DNA of 64,000 bases from Gracilimonas sediminicola (GCF_024320785.1 NZ_JANDBC010000002.1:631124-695123); one strand, 5' to 3'; numbered from the stretch's first letter, positions 1 to 9,500 are shown. The notes: generated from the letters alone by a model not told the origin. Numbers and translations are program-made.

Positions 1-37
1 AGTACATTCTACCTTTTACTCTTATAAACATTTTGAA

Positions 38-1129
38 ATGCCCTGCTTTCTCAAGAAAAATATAATCGCCTGTGTTATCCTGCCCGCGGTTCTGTTATTT
101 GTGGCATTTCCCTTTGTATCTGTTATCGGGCAGTCTTCACAATCCATCACAATACAGGGACGGGTTTTAGATAAAGAGAATGGCTCGCCGCTGGTTTCCG
201 CTCATGTTTACATTTCACAAACCAAAGTGGGCACGGCCACCGATCGTAATGGAGAGTTTAGCTTTACCACAAAAATGAGTGGAGAAAAAACCCTGGTTGT
301 TAGTTTTTTGGGATTTAAAACCAATGCCAAATTGATTGATCTTGATGAGGAGAAAACGCCGCTGACTTTTGTTTTTGAGATGGAGCCGAATCAATTTGAT
401 CTGGACCAGGTGAATGTATCAACCTCAAATAAAGAGTGGCTGAATAACTTCGGGAAGTTCAGAAGGTATTTTATCGGTGATGATGCCCTGGCTCAGCAAA
501 CATCCATTGAGAATCCGTGGAGCATAAGTTTTGAAACAGATAAAAATGATAATCTGGTGGCCACTGCCTCCCAGCCTTTGATTGTCAAAAACGATGCTCT
601 TGGCTATGAAATTGAAATTGACCTGGTGAATTTCACCTTGTATAAAAATGAAGATGCCAGTGCTTACACCTACTATTCCAGTTTTACAGAAATGTCGCCG
701 GAAAAAAATTCGGACATCAATAGCTGGAATACCAATCGCGAACGAGCATACAAAGGCTCCTTCGAGCATTTCCTGATTAGTTTGTATAACGATAACCTTC
801 GAGTCAATGATTTTGAGGTAGTGTACCTGGGCAGCTTTGATCCGTTTACCATTAATGAGTTTATAAAAACCACCCCCGAGGAAAACATCACAAATGAGCA
901 GGGTGTAAAAGTGTATCGCCTTGAAGACCCCGTTGACGTTTTATATGGAGATAGAAATAACAACTTTCATCAGAGAGAACGCTCCCGGATTACTCCCCTC
1001 ACAGAGGTAGGTGTATTTATAGTTACTGAAGACGGGAAACTGAAAAACCCAAAGTCATTACGACTCGATGGAGTTTGGGCTTCGCACCTGATCGCTAATC
1101 TTTTACCTATAGAGTATTATAAGAATTAG
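38..1129 (+). CDS. secreted CarboxypepD_reg-like domain protein
   Basis: The 363-residue product begins with a hydrophobic segment (about residues 8-31) that reads as a signal peptide ending near IGQSS. A carboxypeptidase-regulatory-like beta-sandwich follows (about 38-115), with the typical G-R-V-L-D opening and a DRNGEFSF turn. In Bacteroidota this domain is common in exported and outer-membrane proteins. The rest (about 120-363) matches no family I can name with certainty. The ATG at 38 is the first start in frame. The gene stands alone before the dcw cluster, with about 345 bp between them. Its substrate and role are unknown. The domain call is good; any specific function would be a guess. 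Confidence 0.75.
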   Translation: MPCFLKKNIIACVILPAVLLFVAFPFVSVIGQSSQSITIQGRVLDKENGSPLVSAHVYISQTKVGTATDRNGEFSFTTKMSGEKTLVVSFLGFKTNAKLIDLDEEKTPLTFVFEMEPNQFDLDQVNVSTSNKEWLNNFGKFRRYFIGDDALAQQTSIENPWSISFETDKNDNLVATASQPLIVKNDALGYEIEIDLVNFTLYKNEDASAYTYYSSFTEMSPEKNSDINSWNTNRERAYKGSFEHFLISLYNDNLRVNDFEVVYLGSFDPFTINEFIKTTPEENITNEQGVKVYRLEDPVDVLYGDRNNNFHQRERSRITPLTEVGVFIVTEDGKLKNPKSLRLDGVWASHLIANLLPIEYYKN

Positions 1130-1367
1130 GTTTTCTCGGCTGTTTATTCCTTTATATATACTCGATTGAAAGGCCGCTCTTAAATAGTCTACCACTCTCT
1201 CCCACAACCCAAAAATTACCCCTCATTTTCCGCACTGAATAATCTTCAATCCGGCATAGAGCGTGTTTACCCCATATATATACAAGATATGTTTGGCTTT
1301 TAAAAAAGTTGCTTCAATAGGCAAAAAACCCACACCGGCATTGATTTAACTTTCTGAGGGAAAGCTC

Positions 1368-1400
1368 TTGACACAAAGTGGTACTTTAGGGTACATTGTG
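1368..1400 (+). promoter_or_regulatory. probable dcw (mraZ) promoter
   Basis: A TTGACA hexamer starts at 1368, and TACATTGTG, resembling the Bacteroidota -7 element TAnnTTTG, starts at 1392. The distance between them (24 bp from TTG to TA) suits the known TTTG-N19-TAnnTTTG arrangement. The element lies directly before the MraZ boxes and about 75 bp before the mraZ start. Confidence 0.5.
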
Positions 1401-1423
1401 GGGTGAAGTGGGAGATAGTGGGG
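1399..1423 (+). promoter_or_regulatory. MraZ operator, three TGGGN boxes
   Basis: TGGGG, TGGGA and TGGGG start at 1399, 1409 and 1419, exactly 10 bp apart with 5-bp spacers. MraZ is known to bind TGGGN boxes with 5-bp spacers in front of its own operon. The boxes overlap the putative transcription start, which fits autorepression of the dcw cluster. Confidence 0.85.
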
Positions 1424-1474
1424 ACTGCTCTCCTTTTGATCTAATTTAAGCAATCTAAAACACGCAGGGATATC

Positions 1475-1942
1475 GTGCCAAGTTTTAAAGGACAATACGA
1501 GCATAGTATAGATGCCAAAGGCCGCGTAGCCTTCCCTGCCAAGTTACGCAAATCTTTAAGCCCCGCCGCACAAGAACGCTTCACTATTGTACGCGGACAG
1601 GAACCTTGTCTTTATTTATATCCCGAAGACGAGTGGTCGAATGTTGAAGAGAAACTGTCGCGCATAAATAACTTCACAAAAAAAGGCCGCCTGGCTAAAC
1701 GAAACTTCCTGCGCTACGCGGAAGATGTGTCCCTTGATAAGCAAAACCGGATAGCCCTGCCCTCTGACCTCACTGAATATGCAGAAATTAACGGGAAAGC
1801 CGTATTCCTCGGAATGGGCGAGTATATAGAGGTATGGGATCCTGAGAAATTGGCCGAGGTTGATGAAGCAATGGACGACGGTGCCTTCGAAGAGATTTTT
1901 GAACAAGTGATGGGAGATGAACCGGAAACCGATGGTGCTTGA
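1475..1942 (+). CDS. mraZ: MraZ transcriptional regulator
   Basis: The 155-residue protein has the two SpoVT/AbrB-like half-domains of MraZ, with DAKGR at 13-17 and the related DKQNR at 88-92. It is the DNA-binding regulator at the head of the division and cell-wall cluster and forms rings on TGGGN boxes. Three such boxes lie 50-75 bp upstream. The start is GTG at 1475, preceded by AGGGA at about 1466. The C-terminal tail is acidic. The gene is followed after one base by rsmH. Confidence 0.95.
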   Translation: MPSFKGQYEHSIDAKGRVAFPAKLRKSLSPAAQERFTIVRGQEPCLYLYPEDEWSNVEEKLSRINNFTKKGRLAKRNFLRYAEDVSLDKQNRIALPSDLTEYAEINGKAVFLGMGEYIEVWDPEKLAEVDEAMDDGAFEEIFEQVMGDEPETDGA

Positions 1943-1943
1943 G

Positions 1944-2870
1944 ATGACGACATATCACCAACATATCCCGGTTTTACTTAATGAATCGGTAGAAGGACTT
2001 ATCACCGACAAGGATGGCCTATATATAGATGGTACGCTTGGCGGCGGAGGCCATTCCAAAGAAATTTTAAAACACCTTGGTGAAAACGGACGGCTATACG
2101 GCATCGACCAGGATGATGAGGCACTTGAAGCTGCTTCATCCAATATTGGCGATGACCCCCGTTTTACCCCCATAAAAGGTAATTTTGGCTACCTGTCCAC
2201 CCTTCTACCTCCCCAAACCCACGGACAGGTAGCCGGAATCCTTTTGGATTTAGGAGTTTCAACCCACCAGATTAAAGAAGCAGAACGGGGATTCAGCTTT
2301 CAGGAAGACGGACCGCTGGATATGAGAATGGGAAATCTTTCCGGTGTATCTGCTTACCAGGTGGTTAATGAATATGAATACGAAAAGCTGCGCGATGTCA
2401 TCTTCCACTATGGAGAAGAAAAGCAGAGCCGGCAAATTGCCCGGGCCATTATTGAAAATCGCCCAATCGAAACAACCGGTGAATTACAATCCGTGGTTTC
2501 ATCCGTTGTAAACAAACGTTTTGAAGTGAAATCACTGGCGCGGGTATTTCAAGGTATCCGCATTGAGGTAAACCGCGAGCTCGATATGCTTAAGCGAGTG
2601 ATGGAAGAGTCACTGGAAGTTCTGAAGCCCGGCGGACGTATTGTAGCTATTTCGTACCACTCTCTCGAAGACCGTATTGTAAAACGCTTTTTCAAAGCCG
2701 GCAACTTCGAAGGTAAAGTGGAAAAAGACTTTTATGGAAACCCGATATCCCCCATAAAGCCTGTAAACAAGCAGGTTATTACCCCCAAAAAAGAAGAGGT
2801 TTCCGTAAACCCGGCCTCCCGAAGCGCTAAACTTCGGATAGCCGAGAAGATAGAAGGAGGCGACTCATGA
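1944..2870 (+). CDS. rsmH: 16S rRNA m4C1402 methyltransferase RsmH
   Basis: RsmH (MraW) N4-methylates C1402 of 16S rRNA using S-adenosylmethionine. I chose the ATG at 1944 because the reading then opens with the conserved YHxHIPVLLNE-type N-terminus, and it sits one base after the mraZ stop; an in-frame ATG at 1917 would overlap mraZ. The SAM-binding GTLGGGGHS lies at about 30-38. DLGVSTHQ, GPLDMRM and SYHSLEDR follow further on, as is usual in the family. The length (308 aa) is normal. The end overlaps the ftsL start by four bases, so the two are translationally coupled. Confidence 0.95.
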   Translation: MTTYHQHIPVLLNESVEGLITDKDGLYIDGTLGGGGHSKEILKHLGENGRLYGIDQDDEALEAASSNIGDDPRFTPIKGNFGYLSTLLPPQTHGQVAGILLDLGVSTHQIKEAERGFSFQEDGPLDMRMGNLSGVSAYQVVNEYEYEKLRDVIFHYGEEKQSRQIARAIIENRPIETTGELQSVVSSVVNKRFEVKSLARVFQGIRIEVNRELDMLKRVMEESLEVLKPGGRIVAISYHSLEDRIVKRFFKAGNFEGKVEKDFYGNPISPIKPVNKQVITPKKEEVSVNPASRSAKLRIAEKIEGGDS

Positions 2871-3277
2871 TCGTGCAATCCCCACTTAAAAAGCATGACA
2901 TTCGTCCCAACCTTCGCAAAGTATCTCTGCCCGACAATAAATCTTCCTCCCCAAAACAACGTCGGACAAAGCATACGGCAAAAGCGAACTCCAAAATTGG
3001 CCTCCCCAAGGTCAAACCCTGGAAGGTGATTGTAGGAAGTATCATCATCGGGGCACTGGGTTTGCTCTATCTTACCCATGTATTCTCAACCCAGCGACTG
3101 TTAGATGAAGTTCAGACGCTGGAGGCGGAATACAATCGGGCACGGGCTCAGTACGATGAGCTCAAACTTCGCTACGACCGAATGATCGGTCCGGCCGAGA
3201 TATACCGAAAAGCCGAAGAACAGGGTTTCGTAAACGGCGGTCCGGCAGATAAAGTCATCATCATAAAAAAGGATTAG
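2867..3277 (+). CDS. ftsL: FtsL-like division protein
   Basis: This 136-residue protein has a basic cytoplasmic N-terminus (1-52), one transmembrane helix (about 53-72) and a periplasmic coiled coil (about 76-105). That is the layout of FtsL, which bridges FtsQ-FtsB and FtsW-FtsI in the divisome. Sequence similarity within FtsL is always weak, so the call rests on topology and on the position between rsmH and ftsI. The start overlaps the rsmH stop (ATGA-type). The cytoplasmic tail is long and Lys/Arg-rich. Confidence 0.85.
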   Translation: MIVQSPLKKHDIRPNLRKVSLPDNKSSSPKQRRTKHTAKANSKIGLPKVKPWKVIVGSIIIGALGLLYLTHVFSTQRLLDEVQTLEAEYNRARAQYDELKLRYDRMIGPAEIYRKAEEQGFVNGGPADKVIIIKKD

Positions 3278-3282
3278 TAGTG

Positions 3283-5454
3283 ATGGATGAACGCACTGCC
3301 ATATTAAGCCGAATGTTTATCGTTCTTGGGTTGATACTCCTCATCCCCTGCGCCTTGGGTTTCCAGCTCATTCGCATTAATTATGTGGAAGGAGAAGAAT
3401 TGCGCGAACTCTGGAGCAAGCAAGCCGTGGATCAGATCCCGATACCTGCCCAGCGCGGCAACATCTATGATGCCAATGGCACCCTGCTGGCAACCAATGC
3501 CGTGGACTACAAACTGGCTTTTGACCCTAAAGTAACGGTAAACGGGAAAGCCGGCGTACCCAAAGAGCAGGTTGAGCAGCTGATCACCAAACTATCCGCT
3601 TTAACCAAAAAGAGTGACTCTTTTTACAGAACAAAAATAAATTCAGCACCTGCCCGCTCCCGCTACATCGTTCTTGAAACCAACTTATCGGTATTAGCCA
3701 AAGATCAGATCAAAGCTCTGGATATTGATGGCGTTATACTGGAAGAAAACTACCGGCGTAAATATACCTTCGGTACGCTTGCGGCTCATACGTTAGGGTT
3801 TGTGAATCATGAAACCAACGGACGAATTGGACTGGAGGCCTATTATAATGAGGAATTAAAAGGAGAAGATGGTGTCCGCCAGGTACGCCGCGATCCCTTT
3901 AACCGGATTTTCGAATATGTTGGGGCACCCAAAAAACTTCCCCGCAACGGATACTCATTACATACCACCATTGATGCCTACCTGCAGGCCATCCTCGAAG
4001 ATGAACTAAAGGCCGGCGTAGATAAGCATCTTGCCAATTACGGGACGGGCATCATCCTGGATCCTAAAACCGGAGCCATTAAAGCCCTGGCAAATTATCC
4101 AACATTTGATCCCAACTATCCCGGGAGTAACAATGAAGAAAACCGCCGGAACTTTGCTATTTCTGACATGATCGAGCCCGGTTCTACCTTCAAACTGGTT
4201 ACAGCCATTGCTGCTGTAGAACAAGGTGTGGTTGATTTTAATGAAGTTTTTGAGACGCCCGATGACGGTGAAGTTGTAATACATGATCTTGTACTAAGAG
4301 ATCATGATCCGCTGGGCGACCTTACCTTTAAAGAGGTTATCCAGAAATCATCCAACGTAGCAACGGCAGAAATTGCCATGCGGATGGACAAGGAAGTCTT
4401 TTACCAGTATGCCCGAAATATGGGTTTTGGCTCCAGCACCAACATTGACCTGATTGGTGAAGTGGAGGGAAGGCTTGCAAAACCTTACGAATGGAGTTTG
4501 GTAACGCTGCCCTGGATGTCGCACGGATATGAAATCCAAACCACTCCGCTGCAAATCGCACAGGCTTATGCGGCTTTTGCAAACAACGGAAAGATGATGC
4601 GGCCTTACCTGGTAGAGCGAATTGAGGACAAAAACGGGGAAGTTGTTTCTGAACACGAACCGGTAGAAATCCGCCGAATTGCTAAGAAATCTACCTTAGA
4701 CAAACTGTATCCTATTTTTGAAAGTGTAGTTGCTGATTCCGGAACGGGTGACCTCGCCCAGGTGAACGGGCTGAGAATAGCCGGGAAAACCGGAACCGCC
4801 AAGAAAGTGGTTAATGGCCGGTACACCAATAACTATCGGGGCTCATTTGTAGGCTTCTTCCCGGTTGAAGATCCACAGTATGTATGCCTGATTCTTTTGG
4901 ATGAACCCCGAACAAGTGGTTATGGAGGATTTACCGCTGCACCTATTTTCCAAAATGTGGCTAAGCGAATTGCGGGACTGGATAACAACATTCAGCAGAA
5001 TATGAAAGTTGGTGAAGAGCAGAATCCAAATTTTGTGCAGGTTCCGTTTTTGAAAGGACTTAAAAAGAAACAAGCTATTGAATTACTTACCGGGTTGAAC
5101 ATTCCTTATGAAGTAAATGGTAAAGCCGGCTATATCACGAAGCAAACTCCTGAAGCAGGCACTCAAATTAACATTGGACAAGAAATTTCTTTAACGCTTT
5201 CGGAAACTTATGCGGCTTCTGACAGTGCAAAAGTGAAAGACGGATATGCTGAGATTCCCAACCTGATTGGCATGAACATGCGTCAGGCCACCAACCTGCT
5301 TACCGAGCGTGGACTCGAAACCGAGATCATTGGCTCAGGAACCGTATTTGCACAGTATCCCAAAAAGGGAGAACTCCTTCGAAAAGGATACAGCGTAACG
5401 ATTCGCGGTAAAGCGAAATCACTGGAATTACTCACTCAAACTGAAAAGCGATAA
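3283..5454 (+). CDS. ftsI: FtsI-type penicillin-binding protein with two PASTA domains
   Basis: This is a class B penicillin-binding transpeptidase for septal peptidoglycan, anchored by an N-terminal helix (about 10-30). The catalytic motifs are complete: STFK at 301-304, SSN at 356-358 and KTGT at 502-505. Two PASTA repeats at the C-terminus, about 585-640 and 655-710, make it resemble SpoVD/PBP2x more than enteric FtsI; many Bacteroidota dcw clusters have the same form. GTG (3280) and ATG (3283) are adjacent; I use the ATG. The stop is followed directly by the murE start. Confidence 0.93.
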   Translation: MDERTAILSRMFIVLGLILLIPCALGFQLIRINYVEGEELRELWSKQAVDQIPIPAQRGNIYDANGTLLATNAVDYKLAFDPKVTVNGKAGVPKEQVEQLITKLSALTKKSDSFYRTKINSAPARSRYIVLETNLSVLAKDQIKALDIDGVILEENYRRKYTFGTLAAHTLGFVNHETNGRIGLEAYYNEELKGEDGVRQVRRDPFNRIFEYVGAPKKLPRNGYSLHTTIDAYLQAILEDELKAGVDKHLANYGTGIILDPKTGAIKALANYPTFDPNYPGSNNEENRRNFAISDMIEPGSTFKLVTAIAAVEQGVVDFNEVFETPDDGEVVIHDLVLRDHDPLGDLTFKEVIQKSSNVATAEIAMRMDKEVFYQYARNMGFGSSTNIDLIGEVEGRLAKPYEWSLVTLPWMSHGYEIQTTPLQIAQAYAAFANNGKMMRPYLVERIEDKNGEVVSEHEPVEIRRIAKKSTLDKLYPIFESVVADSGTGDLAQVNGLRIAGKTGTAKKVVNGRYTNNYRGSFVGFFPVEDPQYVCLILLDEPRTSGYGGFTAAPIFQNVAKRIAGLDNNIQQNMKVGEEQNPNFVQVPFLKGLKKKQAIELLTGLNIPYEVNGKAGYITKQTPEAGTQINIGQEISLTLSETYAASDSAKVKDGYAEIPNLIGMNMRQATNLLTERGLETEIIGSGTVFAQYPKKGELLRKGYSVTIRGKAKSLELLTQTEKR

Positions 5455-6915
5455 TTGACGATAGATAAACTCATAGAAATTTGTAACCCGCTGCACGTCA
5501 CAAATAAAGATTTTGATGGTGAGATAACTACGTTCGCCATCGATTCCCGTGAGGTGAAGGAAGGTACAGTCTTTATCGCCATTCGCGGCACACAGGTTGA
5601 CGGGCATATGTTTTTGGAAGATGCCATCGGCCGTGGAGCCAAGGTTATTATCTGTGAGGAATCCTACTACACTGAAGCTGATGTATGTGTGATTGAAGTT
5701 GAAAACACACAGAAACTGGCCGGACCTATTGCCCAGGCTTTTGCGGGGAACCCGGCAGAACAACTCAAAGTGATTGGCATTACCGGAACAAACGGCAAGA
5801 CCACTACCGCAACCCTGGTGTACCAGGTTTTATGCGCCTGTGGTGAAAAAGCCTCGCTCCTTGGAACGGTAAGTAAACGAATTTTAGAAGAAGTACTCGA
5901 CAGCAAGCTTACCACTTCCGACCCTATTGAACTTGCCAATGACATGAAGACCATGGTAGAAGCCGGTTCTGATTACCTGGTTATGGAAGTTTCATCTCAT
6001 GCTTTAGATCAGGACCGGGTGGCCGGAATTGATTTTGAAGTAGCTGCTTTCACGAATCTCAGCCAGGATCATCTTGATTATCATGAAAACCTGGATGAAT
6101 ACGCAAAGGCCAAAAAGATTTTATTCGACAATCTCCCCGAATCCTCAACCGCTGTCATAAACGCTGATGATGTGCAGGGAGAGTTTATGCTGAAGGATTG
6201 CAAAGCCGGGAAATCATTACTCAGCTTTGATAATGAATCGGCTCATATCCTGAAAAATTCTTCTGATGGAATTACCATTGTGGTGAATGAGGAAAAAATT
6301 GAGAGTCCGCTTATAGGAACCTTTAACGCCTATAATGTAGGTGAAGCATTTCTCATTTGCCGGGCACTGGGCCTGGATGCCAAAGATATTGCAGCCGCAT
6401 TAAGTAATGCTAAAGGGGCCGCCGGACGTATGGAGCCGGTTACTGTTGAAGGAGATAACCTCCCCATCGTTATAGTGGATTATGCCCACACCCCGGATGC
6501 CCTTGAAAACGTTTGTTCTACCCTTTCTTCTGTGAAAGAAGCTAACCAAACTCTGACTGTGATATTTGGCGCCGGTGGAGATCGGGATTCAAGCAAACGC
6601 CCGAAAATGGCCAAAGCAGCGGCTGAGTTTGCTGACAAAATTATTGTAACCAGTGACAATCCCCGCACAGAAAATCCTGATTTAATTATCGCAGATATAC
6701 TGGACGGATTTGAAGTGCTTGATAACGTGAAAAGCATTACCGATCGAAGACAAGCGATTCAACAAGCGATTGCAGATGCAAACGGAAATGAAATTATCCT
6801 GATTGCCGGAAAAGGCCATGAGGATTATCAGGAAGTAGATGGCAAGCGCCATCACTTTGACGACCGGGAAATTGCCCGCGAATCTTTAACACAAAAAGCC
6901 GGGGGAGGAAACTGA
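5455..6915 (+). CDS. murE: UDP-MurNAc-tripeptide synthetase MurE (mDAP type)
   Basis: MurE adds the third amino acid to UDP-MurNAc-L-Ala-D-Glu in the cytoplasm. The ATP loop GTNGKT is at 111-116. The DNPR motif at about 401-404 is the recognised signature of meso-diaminopimelate-adding enzymes, which predicts an mDAP cell wall. The three Mur-ligase domains are present and the length (486 aa) is normal. The start is TTG at 5455, immediately after the ftsI stop, so re-initiation is likely. The end overlaps the mraY start (TGATG). No murF lies between murE and mraY, as in other Bacteroidota clusters. Confidence 0.95.
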   Translation: MTIDKLIEICNPLHVTNKDFDGEITTFAIDSREVKEGTVFIAIRGTQVDGHMFLEDAIGRGAKVIICEESYYTEADVCVIEVENTQKLAGPIAQAFAGNPAEQLKVIGITGTNGKTTTATLVYQVLCACGEKASLLGTVSKRILEEVLDSKLTTSDPIELANDMKTMVEAGSDYLVMEVSSHALDQDRVAGIDFEVAAFTNLSQDHLDYHENLDEYAKAKKILFDNLPESSTAVINADDVQGEFMLKDCKAGKSLLSFDNESAHILKNSSDGITIVVNEEKIESPLIGTFNAYNVGEAFLICRALGLDAKDIAAALSNAKGAAGRMEPVTVEGDNLPIVIVDYAHTPDALENVCSTLSSVKEANQTLTVIFGAGGDRDSSKRPKMAKAAAEFADKIIVTSDNPRTENPDLIIADILDGFEVLDNVKSITDRRQAIQQAIADANGNEIILIAGKGHEDYQEVDGKRHHFDDREIARESLTQKAGGGN

Positions 6916-8051
6916 TGCTGCACGAACTTTTTACCTGGCTTGATGCTACTTATGACGTTCCCGGTACCGGAGCCGTCGCTTTCATTTCTACCCGAACAGC
7001 GCTGGCTGCCGTTACTTCCTTGCTGATCAGCCTGTTTGTTGGTAAGAAAATCATTCACTGGCTGAGTAAACTTCAGCTGCGGGAAGTGATTCGGGACGAC
7101 ATTGGATTAGACAGCCACCTCGCCAAAGGCGAAACGCCAACCATGGGCGGTGTCATTATTATCCTGGCAATCGTTATTCCTGCCCTTTTGTGGATGAAGA
7201 TGGAAAGCATCTACAGCTGGCTGATTGTATTCGTAGTCCTGGCCTTGGGAATCGTTGGCTTTATTGATGATTACATCAAAGTGGTGAAAAAGGATAAAAG
7301 CGGACTCGCTGGATGGTTTAAAATTGCCGGTCAGGTAATTGTTGGTCTGGTTGTGGGTGCCGTACTGTACTTCCATCCTGATTTTGAGACCTTTAATTCC
7401 CTTTCAACGGTTCCTTTTCTAAAGAATGTAAACATTGATTACGCCTATTTCGGTGAAACTTTAGGCTGGATGATTTATCTCGGGGTGGCTGTTTTTGTGA
7501 TTACAGCCGTGAGCAACGCAACCAACTTAACGGATGGTTTAGACGGACTTGCTGCCGGAACATCCGCCATTTGTGGGATTGTATTCGCCATTTTTGCCTA
7601 CGTGTCCGGCCGGGTTGACTTCTCCGGATTCCTCGACATTATGTACCTGCCGGGAGCCGGTGAGCTCACCATTTTTGCGGCTTCACTGATTGGAGCCTGT
7701 ATCGGTTTTCTGTGGTATAACACGAATCCGGCCTCGGTTTTTATGGGAGATACCGGTTCACTCGCATTAGGCGGAGCCTTTGGAGCCGTGGCTTTGATGC
7801 TGCACAAAGAACTTCTGCTCCCCTTCATTTGTGGAATCTTTTTTATTGAAACGCTTTCGGTGATTGTTCAAACAACCTGGTTCAAATACACCAAAAGAAA
7901 GTATGGTGAAGGCCGGCGTGTTTTTCTTATGACGCCCATCCACCATCATTATGAAAAGAAAGGGTGGCCTGAACAGAAAATCGTAGTCCGATTCTGGATC
8001 ATCACTGTTTTATTGGGAATTCTAAGCCTGTTAACGCTCAAAATCCGATGA
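6915..8051 (+). CDS. mraY: phospho-MurNAc-pentapeptide transferase MraY
   Basis: MraY transfers phospho-MurNAc-pentapeptide to undecaprenyl phosphate, making lipid I in the inner membrane. The protein has about ten hydrophobic segments. It keeps the family motifs NLTDGLDG (around residue 203), FMGDTGSLALGG and HHHYEKKGWPE near the C-terminus. An inserted loop before NLTDGLDG (about 155-175) is common in Bacteroidota MraY. Starts and stops overlap with murE and murD (four-base ATGA at 8048), so translation is coupled. Confidence 0.95.
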   Translation: MLHELFTWLDATYDVPGTGAVAFISTRTALAAVTSLLISLFVGKKIIHWLSKLQLREVIRDDIGLDSHLAKGETPTMGGVIIILAIVIPALLWMKMESIYSWLIVFVVLALGIVGFIDDYIKVVKKDKSGLAGWFKIAGQVIVGLVVGAVLYFHPDFETFNSLSTVPFLKNVNIDYAYFGETLGWMIYLGVAVFVITAVSNATNLTDGLDGLAAGTSAICGIVFAIFAYVSGRVDFSGFLDIMYLPGAGELTIFAASLIGACIGFLWYNTNPASVFMGDTGSLALGGAFGAVALMLHKELLLPFICGIFFIETLSVIVQTTWFKYTKRKYGEGRRVFLMTPIHHHYEKKGWPEQKIVVRFWIITVLLGILSLLTLKIR

Positions 8052-9403
8052 GAGAAGTGAAAGACCAACATATCGTTGTGATTGGCGCTGCCCGTAGTGG
8101 TATTGCCGCTGCTCTCCTCCTTCATAAAAAGGGAGCGGATATTTTTGTGTCTGATTACGGAACCATCTCGGAAGATGCGAAGAAGAAGTTGGAGTCAGCC
8201 GGAATTCCTTTTGAAGAAAACGGACACACAGACAAAGCAAAACAAGGTGATTTTGCCGTAGTAAGTCCGGGCGTGCCAACGGAAGCTCCTATTGTTCAGT
8301 ATTACCTGAATGAAGGCAAGGAAGTGTTTTCTGAAATTGAAGTTGCCGGATGGTTCACTGATCAAAACATCATTGCCGTAACCGGAAGTAATGGAAAAAC
8401 GACGGTTGCTAACTGGCTTGATCATGTATGGAAGACCGCCAAGCGGAAACACGCCCTCGCCGGAAACATCGGTGTGGCCTTTTCAGATGAAATTGACAGG
8501 AATAAAGGTGATTTCCTGCTGGAAGTGAGCAGCTTTCAGCTCGATCATATTAAAGATTTTAAACCGGCTGTGAGCTTGATTCTGAACATCACTCCTGATC
8601 ATCTGAACCGCTACCAGCACAGCCTTGAGGCATATGCTGCTGCAAAATTCAGAATTACAGAAAATCAGACGGGGGATGACCGGTTCATCTTCAATTACGA
8701 TGACCCCATCATCCAAAAACATGTTGAACAGCTAAAGCAAAAACAATCGGCTCCACAATTATGGGCGTTCTCCAACAAGCGGGAAGTACCTGAAGGAGCC
8801 TTTGTTCGCGACAATCAAATCATCTTCAAATTCAACAACAAAGAAGAATCCCTTATGTCAGTAGAAGAAATAGGACTACGTGGCAAGCACAATTTAAGTA
8901 ATGGACTTGCCACCGCATTGGCAGCTCGTGCGGCTGAAATTAAGAATGAGGCGATACGCGAGAGCCTGAAAAGCTTCACCGGTGTGGAGCATCGCCTGGA
9001 ACTGGCCCGCGAAGTTGATGGCGTGAAGTATATAAATGATAGTAAAGCGACCAATGTAAATGCGGTTTGGTTTGCTTTAGACAGTTTTCACGTGCCGGTT
9101 ACGCTGATTTTAGGTGGCCGCGACAAAGGGAATGATTACAGCGAGCTGGAAGCTCAAATCCGCGAGAAAGTTCACACCATCATTGCAATTGGCGAATCCA
9201 AAGACCGGATTGAGAAACAGCTTGGGAAAGTAGCTCCCAACTTTGTTCGGGTGGAAACCATGGGCGGTGCTGTAAGGGCTGCAAAGAAAGTAGCTAAACG
9301 GGGTGAAGTCGTGCTTTTAAGTCCGGCCTGCGCCTCTTTTGATATGTTTGACAGCTACGAACATCGCGGCAAAATTTTTAAAGAAGAAGTGAATAAACTG
9401 TGA
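8048..9403 (+). CDS. murD: UDP-MurNAc-L-Ala:D-Glu ligase MurD
   Basis: MurD adds D-glutamate to UDP-MurNAc-L-alanine. It opens with a Rossmann-like UDP-binding segment (VVIGAARSGIA, about 10-20) and has the ATP loop TGSNGKTT at about 111-118. NITPDHLNR and the NDSKATN segment are typical of the family. At 451 residues it is of usual length. It overlaps mraY by four bases. Behind it comes a 97-bp gap holding a large perfect hairpin, the only real gap in this half of the cluster. Confidence 0.95.
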   Translation: MREVKDQHIVVIGAARSGIAAALLLHKKGADIFVSDYGTISEDAKKKLESAGIPFEENGHTDKAKQGDFAVVSPGVPTEAPIVQYYLNEGKEVFSEIEVAGWFTDQNIIAVTGSNGKTTVANWLDHVWKTAKRKHALAGNIGVAFSDEIDRNKGDFLLEVSSFQLDHIKDFKPAVSLILNITPDHLNRYQHSLEAYAAAKFRITENQTGDDRFIFNYDDPIIQKHVEQLKQKQSAPQLWAFSNKREVPEGAFVRDNQIIFKFNNKEESLMSVEEIGLRGKHNLSNGLATALAARAAEIKNEAIRESLKSFTGVEHRLELAREVDGVKYINDSKATNVNAVWFALDSFHVPVTLILGGRDKGNDYSELEAQIREKVHTIIAIGESKDRIEKQLGKVAPNFVRVETMGGAVRAAKKVAKRGEVVLLSPACASFDMFDSYEHRGKIFKEEVNKL

Positions 9404-9421
9404 ATGGATGCAAAGTAACAT

Positions 9422-9473
9422 AGTGACAGAGTTACAAAGTGTGTTTAAGTACACACTTTGTAACTCTGTCACT
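9422..9473. repeat. perfect 23-bp inverted repeat between murD and ftsW
   Basis: Arms 9422-9444 and 9451-9473 are perfectly complementary (23 bp, beginning AGTGACAGAGTTAC) around a 6-base loop. Partial copies of the same words (GCAAAGTAAC, ACTTTGTCACTTT) flank it. No T-tract follows, so it does not look like a plain terminator. It is more likely a REP-like palindrome, and it may tune expression of the downstream genes. Confidence 0.85.
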
Positions 9474-9500
9474 CCAACACTTTGTCACTTTAAATAAAAC

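Larger units (their letters stand above)
1130..1474. other. intergenic region ahead of the dcw cluster
   Basis: This 345-bp stretch has no convincing ORF. Its left part (1130-1360) is AT-rich and shows no structure that I can name. Its right part carries the dcw promoter and the MraZ boxes, listed separately. Confidence 0.6.
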
